NCBI GenBank assembly: GCA_015698285.1
Contig: CP048685.1
Span: 3,162,001 to 3,226,000, forward strand
Direction of reading: 5' to 3'
DNA: 64,000 bases
Origin: Candidatus Nitronauta litoralis
GTDB taxonomy: Bacteria; Nitrospinota; Nitrospinia; Nitrospinales; Nitrospinaceae
Shown here: positions 42,119-49,778 of the stretch, piece by piece
Position numbering within the stretch: position 1 is the first letter of the stretch
Layout: each line of letters starts with the position of its first letter
The notes under the pieces: model-generated
What the model saw: only the letters and a program-made list of their open reading frames with translations
The model's database searches: none
Told to the model about the DNA's origin: nothing
Program-made: the position numbers and the translations under genes

Positions 42119-43225
42119 ATGCCGAGATTTGAAGAAAAAGAAATTTCAAGAAATATTGAAATTGATCCAATAAAAGTTGTTACTGCAGTTAATAAAGAAT
42201 CTAGAATGCTGCATGCTACAAAGAATATTAAGCAATGGTGTCATTTGTATTATTTAAGAAGAAAAAATGATGGCGGAGTAATAAAGAAAGATGATTTGGT
42301 GGAAGCCCTAAATCTAGTTAATCAAGATTTAAGATGCAAAAATTACAAAATCATTTTTATTGCTATGGGATACTCGATTGAAGAGGTTTCTGAGGCAATA
42401 GATAGTTTCGAAAATATTAAAGAAAGTAGCCGGGTAGAAATTGTTGTTTCATCAATCCCGGAATTTCATGGAGAAGATGGGGGAAGAAACTCTGCTTCAA
42501 TCCTTAGGGCGTCTGCAGTAACCTCTACAACTGACTTGTTTTCAATGTTAAGAAAAGCCTTTATTAAGCAAAGGGTCAAAGGTTGGGTGAAGATTAGGCC
42601 TCTTCAAGGTAAAAAAGAGTTGAAAGACTATTTTTCCTTGCGATATGACGTATGGAATAATTTGGGGTATATACCAAAGGAAAAAAATGCTGATATATTG
42701 AAAATGGAACTAGATTTTTCCGACAGATTTTCATATCCATTAGGCGCTTTCGATCAAAATCAAAATATTATTGGGTGCGCTAGATTAGTTTTTCCAATGC
42801 ATCAAGTGCAATTATATTATGAAAAATATGTTGATGAAATTGTAAGAGAAGCAAATGATCCTGTTTTAAGTCAAAACTTTCAAGTTCTTGAGAAGTTTCA
42901 GCATCCTTTCGATATTTTGGAATCATTTAATGGGTTCGATGACTATTACTCCTCGATGGTAAAAAGAAAAATAAATAAAGCTGAGGTTAGTAGGGTGATT
43001 GTTCATCCCGATTTTAGAGGAAGATGGTTGGGGGAGGTTTTAGTTGATTCGTTAATTGATACAGCATATTGTTCTTTTCAAATTAAAGAACTTTTTCTAG
43101 CATGTGAAAGTAAAAATGAGGGGTTTTATTCAAAATGTGGATTTGAAATCCTAGAAGGGTTGAGTTGTGAACGATTCGCAAATGTAAATGTCCCGGCAAT
43201 TGCAATGGGCCTGAAATTATTTTGA
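42119..43225 (+). CDS. LuxI/FeeM-like N-acyl synthase with GNAT fold and unknown N-terminal domain
   Basis: 368 residues, strongly AT-rich codons. Residues about 150-340 look like an acyl-transfer enzyme of the FeeM/LuxI group: 'LRYDVWNNLGYIP' (Arg175, Trp179), 'MELDFSD' (Glu197, Asp199, Asp202) and 'GAFDQNQNIIGCARLVFP' (Arg222), matching the R..VW, ExDxxD and RL pattern of N-acyl amino acid and homoserine lactone synthases. A typical GNAT motif A follows, 'SRVIVHPDFRGRWLGEVLVD'. The first 140 residues are unassigned, with a strand-helix-strand part ('YKIIFIAMGYSIEEVSEAID'). Predicted reaction: acyl group from acyl-ACP to an amine, giving an N-acyl product. It starts from ATG with a weak ribosome site and is three bases from the methyltransferase gene. 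Confidence 0.65.
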   Translation: MPRFEEKEISRNIEIDPIKVVTAVNKESRMLHATKNIKQWCHLYYLRRKNDGGVIKKDDLVEALNLVNQDLRCKNYKIIFIAMGYSIEEVSEAIDSFENIKESSRVEIVVSSIPEFHGEDGGRNSASILRASAVTSTTDLFSMLRKAFIKQRVKGWVKIRPLQGKKELKDYFSLRYDVWNNLGYIPKEKNADILKMELDFSDRFSYPLGAFDQNQNIIGCARLVFPMHQVQLYYEKYVDEIVREANDPVLSQNFQVLEKFQHPFDILESFNGFDDYYSSMVKRKINKAEVSRVIVHPDFRGRWLGEVLVDSLIDTAYCSFQIKELFLACESKNEGFYSKCGFEILEGLSCERFANVNVPAIAMGLKLF

Positions 43226-43228
43226 GCG

Positions 43229-44740
43229 ATGAATAGTTTTTTTAATAGCTCTATTTTTAACCCCGACCGCGTAATTGGTTTTATTGTTTTTTTAATTGCT
43301 TCATGGGGGTCTGTAAATGCTTTGATCCATGAGCTGACGATTCAATATTGGTTGCCTATCCTTTTGCTATTTGTTTTTTCAATTATTTTAATAAGGGGTT
43401 TGGAATTAAAAAATTTGAATCTTCCTTTGGGCACCAGTGTTACTTTTTTTAGGGGAATTGATAGGCCTCAAAAGGTACTTAGGCCTGAAGAGGTTGTAGT
43501 CAGAAAAGCTTTTTCAGAGAACAAAAGAATTCCTGGATTGGACGCGTCTCCGTTACACCTTTTAAATGAGGGATTTAATTTTAAGACTTTACCTACAGCT
43601 GATCCGTTGACACCCATGTATGTTCTGGATTCCAAGTTTAGGATATTAGATTGGAATCAGGCATTGTCGTTGGCATTTGATCAAACTATGGAGGGGAATA
43701 GATGGAAAAGTGTATTGGAGTGGACTTACTTTTTGGACAACTATAAAGAGGTGATTGAGCATGGAATAAAAGTGTTTGGGGATAAGGAAAACCTGCCTTC
43801 AATTGATATTGAAAATATTACATATACTAGTAAGCGCTATGCAAGACTTAATGGCATTAAGAGAGCTTATAGAATCCCTAAAGATCCGAGTTTGAATGAG
43901 GCAGACAATACTTCCCAAACGCGAGGTTGGCTAATTACTATTGAGTTAATGTTCGATGATCCTCATAAAAAAAATCATTATTTTATGGACTTGGTCCATT
44001 TATTAAAAGAATCTTTGGTGTGGTCGGAATATTCTTTGTCTTATGATCAAATTTTAATGAATACAAAAGTATATCCAAATCTTTTGTATAGTATTTTGGG
44101 GGAGAATAATGAACCGGTAGAATTGATTTCATCCAGCGCTAAAGTTTTAGATATGGGTGCAGGAACTGGGAATTTGACTAGTTTGTTAGCTTCGGAAAAA
44201 GGCTCAAATCGGTTGATAGTATCGATTGATAACAATGAAATGATGTTAAATATATTGCGTGAAAAATGTAAAGCACACTTAAGAAAGGATTCGCTTGGGC
44301 CAGGAATAATTCCAGTAAAACAAGATATTACCTCTCTATTTGGCCTAAATGATAATTTTTTCGATTATGTTTTGTCAAATAATGTTATTTACAGTTTGGA
44401 AGAAAAATCTGTTGTAGATTGCTTGTCTGAAGTTAAAAGGGTGCTTAAGCCTGGAGGAGAAATAAGGATAACTGGTCCAAGAAAAGACGCAAATTTAAAG
44501 AAGTTGTTTAGGGCAATTAGAAACGATTTAGAAAAGTCAGGGAAATTCGAGGATTTAAGGGAAAGTTTTGAGCATGTCCAAAATATAAATAATGAATATT
44601 TAGATTTGCTTCTCAGGAGGTATTCTAAGGACCATTTAATTGAACTCTTAATATCCGCTGGATTTGATGCCCCATATTTTGTAAATGAGAGAGTTTATGA
44701 AGGGCAAGGAATATTAATCTGTTGCAAGAAGTCAATTTAA
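43229..44740 (+). CDS. Membrane-anchored PAS-SAM methyltransferase fusion
   Basis: 503 residues, AT-rich like its neighbour. Two N-terminal membrane helices (about 13-32 and 39-56), a linker, a PAS-like region (about 128-245, 'PMYVLDSKFRILDWNQALS'), then a class I SAM methyltransferase (about 300-420): motif I 'VLDMGAGTGNLTSL', the acidic ribose contact 'VSIDNNEMM', 'FFDYVLSNNVIYSL' and 'VLKPGGEIRITGP'. A helical tail 'YSKDHLIELLISAGF' is typical of small-molecule (type 11) methyltransferases. It begins three bases after the acyltransferase stop, so the two are one transcript. Likely role: sensing something at the membrane and methylating the acyl product or a related small molecule; this is inference. 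Confidence 0.7.
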   Translation: MNSFFNSSIFNPDRVIGFIVFLIASWGSVNALIHELTIQYWLPILLLFVFSIILIRGLELKNLNLPLGTSVTFFRGIDRPQKVLRPEEVVVRKAFSENKRIPGLDASPLHLLNEGFNFKTLPTADPLTPMYVLDSKFRILDWNQALSLAFDQTMEGNRWKSVLEWTYFLDNYKEVIEHGIKVFGDKENLPSIDIENITYTSKRYARLNGIKRAYRIPKDPSLNEADNTSQTRGWLITIELMFDDPHKKNHYFMDLVHLLKESLVWSEYSLSYDQILMNTKVYPNLLYSILGENNEPVELISSSAKVLDMGAGTGNLTSLLASEKGSNRLIVSIDNNEMMLNILREKCKAHLRKDSLGPGIIPVKQDITSLFGLNDNFFDYVLSNNVIYSLEEKSVVDCLSEVKRVLKPGGEIRITGPRKDANLKKLFRAIRNDLEKSGKFEDLRESFEHVQNINNEYLDLLLRRYSKDHLIELLISAGFDAPYFVNERVYEGQGILICCKKSI

Positions 44741-44774
44741 TTTGTGAGTGCCGCGAAATTGGTTAACAGTCAGG

Positions 44775-44813
44775 CTGTGGCCTTGTGGAAAATGCGGAGC
44801 ATTTTCCCACAGG
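44775..44813. repeat. REP-like palindrome, shortened copy
   Basis: CTGTGGCCTTGTGGAAAATGC, GGA loop, GCATTTTCCCACAGG. It is related to the longer palindrome at 46263: the left arms agree except at four positions, and the right arm lacks about eight inner bases. It lies two bases outside the left end of the IS481 remnant and just after the methyltransferase gene, where it could also act as a transcript end. Confidence 0.6.
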
Positions 44814-44815
44814 GT

Positions 44816-44920
44816 GTACAAAGCTAGTATTCACCGGACAGTGGCCCTTGTTGGGCATGATGTTTTGGCGGCTATTTTAGCCGTTTTTTTTGTTTTTGCT
44901 CCTGTGTTTTATCCGGTTTT
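44816..44920 (-). mobile_element. Remnant of an IS481-family element (left end only)
   Basis: About 105 bases from TGTACAAAGCTAG on match, with scattered differences, the left end and transposase 3' end of the element at 3536-3640. The match stops abruptly at the inverted repeat of the IS256-family element, which therefore seems to have landed in or replaced the rest. The copy has diverged, so it is older than or distinct from the intact one. Confidence 0.8.
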
Positions 44921-45049
44921 GGGATACCGTACGATATTTTTCGCACATTTGATTTGGTCGTATTGGCTGGAAAAAGGAAAGCCCTCGATTGGGTCTGTAT
45001 ACTTCGTTTTGGAAGAAGCCAAAAACAGACTTACCAAGGAGGACTTAAA

Positions 45050-46255
45050 ATGGAAGCGAAGTCTAGGGAAGACGTAGCGTCAAATATTGTATCGATATAT
45101 GAAGGTAAAATCCAGAGTCATGTGAACGGGATAATGCGTTCGACGGTTGAGGAAACGCTGAACGGTTTTCTGGATGCGGAGGCGGACCGGTTGTGTGGTG
45201 CCTCCAAGTATGAGAGGTCGGAGGGTCGGAAGGAAACGTGGGCCGGCCATTATGATCGGAAGCTTCTGACGCAGGCGGGCGAGATGGACCTGAAGGTACC
45301 GAAACTGCGGACGTTTACGTTCGAGACGGCGATCATTTGGCGGTAACAGAGGCGTGAATCGTCAGTTGAGGAAGCCTTGATGGAAATGTATCTGGCAGGT
45401 ATGTCCGTTCGTCGAGTGGAGGACATCACTCAGCAGTTATGGGGAACTCGTGTGTGTCCGGGTACTGTCAGCAAGTTAAGCCAGAAGGTTTATAAAAAGA
45501 TCGAGGAATGGCGAAACCGTAAGATCGAAGGGGAGCATCCGTATGTGTATCTGAACGGGATTTGTTTGAAACGCAGTTGGGGAGGTGAGGTGAAGAACGT
45601 TTCTGTACTGTTGGCCATCGGTGTGAACCGACAGGGATACCGGGTAGTGCTGGGTGTCTGCGAGGGGGCGAAGGAAGACAAGGCCGGATCAAGCAACTTT
45701 TTGCGACACCTTAAGGAGTGTGGCCTTAAGAGCGTGAAGCTGCTCGTCTCGGATCTGTGCCTGGGGCTGGTGGAATCGCTTCATGACTTCTATCCGGATG
45801 CAGATCCTCAACGATGCACGGTACACTTTTATAGCAATGTAATTTCAGTTGTGCCTCGAAACAAGATGAAAGAAGTGTCGAACATGCTGAAGGCAATCCA
45901 TGCTTAGGAGGATCGTCAGGCGGTTCTGGAGAAGATTAATGCGGTTGCGGCAAAACTAATGACAATGAAACTGTCGAAAGCATTGGAGAAAGTGAAGACC
46001 GGAGCGCATTAAACGTTATCGTATTACAACTTTTTCAGAGAGCACTGGCCGAATATCCGGACGAATAATCCGCTGGAGCGCGTCCTGCGTGAGATCAGGC
46101 GCCGGACGCGAGTGGTTGGGCGTTTCCCAGATGGACAGTCCGCATTGATGCTGGCGGCGGCCAGGCTTATGCACGTCGCCGGGACCAAGTGGGGAGCGAG
46201 GCGGTACATCAACATGGACCACTTCAAGGAAATGGAGAATCAGAAAGTCGCCTGA
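45050..46255 (+). pseudogene. IS256-family (mutator-type) transposase, inactivated
   Basis: Starts at ATG 45050 behind AAGGAGG. The first 98 codons run to TAA at 45344; a frameshift near 45350 moves the rest to another frame ('SVEEALMEMYLAGMSVRRVED' region at about 45366-45430), which is cut by TAG at 45905 and TAA at 46010 before the true end at 46253. Conserved parts remain: 'QQLWGTRVCPGTVS', 'LLVSDLCLGLVES' and 'RTNNPLERVLREIRRRTRVV' with the catalytic Glu. The first catalytic Asp ('VYLDG') has also become Asn ('VYLNG'). The element cannot move by itself. Confidence 0.92.
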
Positions 46256-46262
46256 TCCTGAT

Positions 46263-46311
46263 CTGTGGATTTGATGGAAAACGCTTTAGCGTTTTCCATC
46301 AAATCCACAGG
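46263..46311. repeat. Perfect 22-bp-arm palindrome, REP-like
   Basis: The left arm begins CTGTGGATTTGATGG and ends AAAACGC (46263-46284); after a TTTA loop the exact complement runs from 46289 to 46310, then G. Such a long perfect hairpin is exceptional in this window. It lies between the transposase pseudogene stop and the right inverted repeat of the IS256 element, and is related to the shorter palindrome at 44775. Confidence 0.85.
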
Positions 46312-46381
46312 TCCAACAACAGGCCTGATTGAGGACTTTCCAATATCAAAAGTGCGAAACTTTCTTGACACTACCAAATTG

Positions 46382-47656
46382 TTAATTTGACTTGTTTGGT
46401 GGATTGGGTAGAGAGACTTTAAATTCGCTGGGTTCACCCTCCCAATGGTTATAAAAGACCAGATCCTTTAGAGACAGGCGGTGGGCCCAACCTTTCTTTT
46501 GCAACATGGGTTCACTGTAAAAGCCTTCACAATGTCCCATGCAAAGATAAGCGACCAGTTGCAGGTGTTCAGGGATCCTCAAGTCATTTTTCAGCTTCTG
46601 CTTTTCCAAGATAGAAACCCAACCCACAGCCAGTCCTTCTGCCCGTGCCGCAAGCCACAGGTTCTGTACGGCACAAGAGGTGCTGAACAAATCGGTTTCG
46701 GGCATTGTGTTCCGTCCCAATACATTTGGACCCATTCGGGATGAATCGCAAGTGACACAGATATTGAGCGGGGCATCCAGAATGCCCTGGAGTTTCATGG
46801 ACTGATACAATTCTTTCTTGTCTCCTTCAAACTTTTCTGCTCCTTCCGCATTAGCCTGTTTGAAATTCTCATAAATCTTTTGTTTAACAGTTGGGTCATC
46901 GATAATGATGAAATTCCAGGGTTGCATGAAACCCACCGACCCTGCGTGATGCGCTGCGTCCAGAACTCGTCCGACCACTTCAGGGTGTATGGGGTCTGAT
47001 AAGAAATGCCGCATGTCCCGCCGATTATAAATAGCGTTGTAGACTCCCCGTTTTTCAGTTTGAGGGAAGGAATGGGGTGTGGTGCTCGAAATGAAGTTGC
47101 CAGAACGAGACGGGGGCTGTTTGACTGTTACGGGCAAACCTGACACCAGCATCACCACTTCATCGAAAGCGACAGCGAAACGTTGATTGATATGGCCGGC
47201 GAGATCACGAAACTGGCGACTCATTTCATTATCCGGAACAATGCCGGAGCCAACTTCATTGGTTACCACAGCTACTGTTCCTGGACATTGGGCGATCGTA
47301 GCAATTAATTGATCCGCTTTTTGAAAAATAGATTGTTCCGAATGTCCCTTCATCATCAGGTTAGTCACCCAAAGGGTGAGGCAGTCCAATACGATGAGAT
47401 TATCTTGTGACATTTCTTTTTCAAATATCGGGCTAAGCTCCAACGGCTCCTCAATTGTTGTCCAATCCTTACTCCGTTCTACGCGGTGGCGGACAATACG
47501 CTCGCTCATTTCTTCATCGAGCGCTTCGGCGGTAGCCAGCAAAGACTTTTTTCCACTGAAAATTTTAAAGCGGTTGAGCACGTATTGGCTTTTTCCGCTC
47601 CGACAACCGCCAGTGATGAGTAATTTGAGACCTGATGCCATAGGTTTAAAATCCAT
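46382..47656 (-). CDS. cobU: CobU-BluB fusion (adenosylcobinamide kinase/GTP guanylyltransferase joined to 5,6-dimethylbenzimidazole synthase)
   Basis: 424 residues. N-half (about 8-180) is CobU: P-loop 'ITGGCRSGKSQYV', His57 in 'RHRVERSKDWTTIEEP' for GMP attachment, and 'DCLTLWVTNLM'. It activates cobinamide to GDP-cobinamide. C-half (about 203-415) is BluB, a nitroreductase-fold enzyme that cleaves reduced FMN to dimethylbenzimidazole: 'IYNRRDMRHF' with Asp214 and 'GFMQPWNFIII'. The fusion puts lower-ligand synthesis and nucleotide-loop activation in one chain. The gene overlaps cobS by 11 bases; ATG 47641 is an alternative start. Last gene of the riboswitch-led operon; the IS256 element abuts its 3' end. 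Confidence 0.92.
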   Translation of the reverse strand: MDFKPMASGLKLLITGGCRSGKSQYVLNRFKIFSGKKSLLATAEALDEEMSERIVRHRVERSKDWTTIEEPLELSPIFEKEMSQDNLIVLDCLTLWVTNLMMKGHSEQSIFQKADQLIATIAQCPGTVAVVTNEVGSGIVPDNEMSRQFRDLAGHINQRFAVAFDEVVMLVSGLPVTVKQPPSRSGNFISSTTPHSFPQTEKRGVYNAIYNRRDMRHFLSDPIHPEVVGRVLDAAHHAGSVGFMQPWNFIIIDDPTVKQKIYENFKQANAEGAEKFEGDKKELYQSMKLQGILDAPLNICVTCDSSRMGPNVLGRNTMPETDLFSTSCAVQNLWLAARAEGLAVGWVSILEKQKLKNDLRIPEHLQLVAYLCMGHCEGFYSEPMLQKKGWAHRLSLKDLVFYNHWEGEPSEFKVSLPNPPNKSN

Positions 47657-48392
47657 TTGCCATGATTACTGCTCCGACTAAAAATATGCAGGTTTCCATT
47701 ATCTCACAAAGGGCTCCCAGAGTATCTCCCGTGATTCCTCCGAGTTTTCCAACAACAAACTGGTTGAATAAATAAAAGACACTGATAAATACAACAAGCC
47801 CTGCTACTCCAGAACCCAAATCATTTAAAAACAGGATGAGGAAAGGCAGCCAGGCCAGAAACAACAGGAGCCATTTGCCTTTTTGATAAAATGTCGAGTG
47901 AGTTCCTCCCTCTGATTTTGCGTGGGGATAAATGACGAGGCCTGCAACCAGGGCTACCCGGGCGATAGCCGGTGCTGCCAGAATCCAGTATTTGGTTTCG
48001 GGTGCCGAGAGGGAGATCAGCGCTACCCATTTGAAAGTAAGACAAAAGACCAGTGCCAGTACCCCCATGGTACCGATTCTGGGGTCATGCATTATGGTCA
48101 GCATTTCTTCTCGACTTCGGTGTGAGAGTAGGCCATCTGCAGAATCTGCGAGGCCATCAAGGTGAAGTCCGCCTGACAGAACTGCGAGTAATGCAACAAC
48201 AAAAAGTCCACGAACCTCAGGAAACAGGAAGTCGGTGGCGAATTGGTCGACCCCGAAAATAAATAACCCGATTAGCACGCCTACGATTGGGAAAAACAAG
48301 GCGGCGTTGGGGCTGGGCTCAAGACGTGTTTTCCCCACGGGAAGGACAGTCAAAAAACTCAATGCCGAAAAAAAACCTGAACGTTTAGTCAT
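47646..48392 (-). CDS. cobS: Cobalamin synthase (adenosylcobinamide-GDP ribazoletransferase)
   Basis: 248 residues, about six membrane helices. CobS joins GDP-cobinamide and alpha-ribazole (phosphate) at the inner membrane. Signatures 'SGGLHLDGLADSADGLLSH' and 'IMHDPRIGTMGVLAL' carry the conserved metal-binding Asp residues. Three bases separate it from the cobB stop; its end overlaps the cobU/bluB start. Confidence 0.95.
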   Translation of the reverse strand: MTKRSGFFSALSFLTVLPVGKTRLEPSPNAALFFPIVGVLIGLFIFGVDQFATDFLFPEVRGLFVVALLAVLSGGLHLDGLADSADGLLSHRSREEMLTIMHDPRIGTMGVLALVFCLTFKWVALISLSAPETKYWILAAPAIARVALVAGLVIYPHAKSEGGTHSTFYQKGKWLLLFLAWLPFLILFLNDLGSGVAGLVVFISVFYLFNQFVVGKLGGITGDTLGALCEIMETCIFLVGAVIMANGF

Positions 48393-48395
48393 GAG

Positions 48396-49778
48396 TTAAT
48401 GGGTCCCGCGCATCCACTCGACCAGGGCTCTGAAAGTTTCGGGTGAGGATCCCCAGTAGATATGACTGTATAAGGCCAGAGTACGGTTCTTTATATAGCC
48501 GTCTGTGATTGGTTCGCAGTTTTTCCTGGTTTTTTGTGAAAAAACGGGGGGTTCTCTATTAGATTTGAAATTTGAAAAATGAAATTCGTGGCCTTTAAGT
48601 TTTATTATTTTCGTAGGAAGTTTTGATTGGACTTGTTTTAAATCCCGATACCCTATGGTCAGTCCAGAAGGTTTCATGGAGGTCGTTAAATTTAAAAGGC
48701 CGAGAATGGGGTGTTTTACACCATTGGAGTCAATAATAGCTTTGCCCGTGTACATCAAACCGCCGCACTCTGCCAACACCCCGCGGGTTTTAGCAAATTC
48801 CTGGATGCATTTTATGATTTTCGAGTTTTTGCTGAGCTTTTTTGCAAATAATTCGGGGTAGCCCCCGGGAAAGTAAAGCCAGTCCAAATCCTCTGGAAGT
48901 TTCTTGTCCTTAAGTGGTGAGAAGAATGAGATGCTGCCTGAATGATGTTTTATTAAATCCAGAGTGTCCTGGTAACAAAACTGAAAGGCTTCGTCTCTTG
49001 CGATTCCAACCTTGAATGTTCTTGTGGAGTTTTTTTTCCATCGTTTTAATGAAGTGGTGACGGTTGTTTTTATTTCTTTCTTAAACCCGGTTTTGCGCAA
49101 TAGTTTTTTGATGTCGATATGCTTATCAATATGTTCGGCCCAATCATTGTATCGCTGGTCCGTTTGCTCCAGGCCTTGATGCAACCCGAGGTGACGTTCA
49201 CTGATGCTGAGTGAAGGGTTGGTGGGGATATTTCCGAGATAGGGGATGTCTGTGTGATATCGCAATGCTGCCTTAATAAGGTTTGCATGCTTCGGACTGC
49301 TCACACGATTCGCGATCACACCGAGAAACTTCAGGTCTGGATCAAATTTGGTGAAACCATCAACAAGTGCCGCAGCCGAACGGGCCATCTGGCTGCCATC
49401 GATAACGAGCATTACGGGAAGGTTGAACAGCTTGGCGATATCAGCCGTGGTTCCCCGGTCATTTGTTGGATAGGCTCCATCAAATAAACCCATCACACCT
49501 TCCACAACGGCCAGGGAGCCGGGCTGCATAACATCAGCGAAAAGGTTTTTCAGGTAAGTGCGGGTGCACATCCAGGAATCCAGGTTGTAACTGGGTACTC
49601 CGGCGGCTTGCTTATGATGCCCCGGATCGATGTAGTCGGGGCCAGCCTTAAATGGTTGAACAGGGACTCGCTTATTCCGAAGGAGGCGAAGCAAGGCAAG
49701 GGTCACTGAGGTTTTACCAACTGATGAATGTGTCCCAGCAACGACGAATCCTGGTACGGGTGAATTTTTTAAAATCAT
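48396..49778 (-). CDS. cbiA: Cobyrinate a,c-diamide synthase
   Basis: 460 residues (CbiA/CobB). An ATP-dependent amidase for side chains a and c of the corrin ring. P-loop 'VVAGTHSSVGKTS', 'PFKAGPDYIDPGHH', and a C-terminal class I glutaminase with the Cys in 'GVLAECGGLMYTGKAI'. Its ATG overlaps the cobQ stop (ATGA). Presence of this ring-stage enzyme means the organism works on incomplete corrin, not only salvage of cobinamide. Confidence 0.93.
   Translation of the reverse strand: MILKNSPVPGFVVAGTHSSVGKTSVTLALLRLLRNKRVPVQPFKAGPDYIDPGHHKQAAGVPSYNLDSWMCTRTYLKNLFADVMQPGSLAVVEGVMGLFDGAYPTNDRGTTADIAKLFNLPVMLVIDGSQMARSAAALVDGFTKFDPDLKFLGVIANRVSSPKHANLIKAALRYHTDIPYLGNIPTNPSLSISERHLGLHQGLEQTDQRYNDWAEHIDKHIDIKKLLRKTGFKKEIKTTVTTSLKRWKKNSTRTFKVGIARDEAFQFCYQDTLDLIKHHSGSISFFSPLKDKKLPEDLDWLYFPGGYPELFAKKLSKNSKIIKCIQEFAKTRGVLAECGGLMYTGKAIIDSNGVKHPILGLLNLTTSMKPSGLTIGYRDLKQVQSKLPTKIIKLKGHEFHFSNFKSNREPPVFSQKTRKNCEPITDGYIKNRTLALYSHIYWGSSPETFRALVEWMRGTH

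Larger units (their letters stand above)
44921..46375 (+). mobile_element. Decayed IS256-family element
   Basis: Inverted terminal repeats are visible: the left end contains TTTTCGCACATTTGATTTGG (about 44937-44956) and the right end, read inward, contains TTTCGCACTTTTGATATTGG (about 46343-46362), each about 16 bases inside the tips. Between them is a broken transposase gene. No clear target duplication is seen. The right tip is seven bases from the end of the cobU/bluB gene. Confidence 0.8.
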
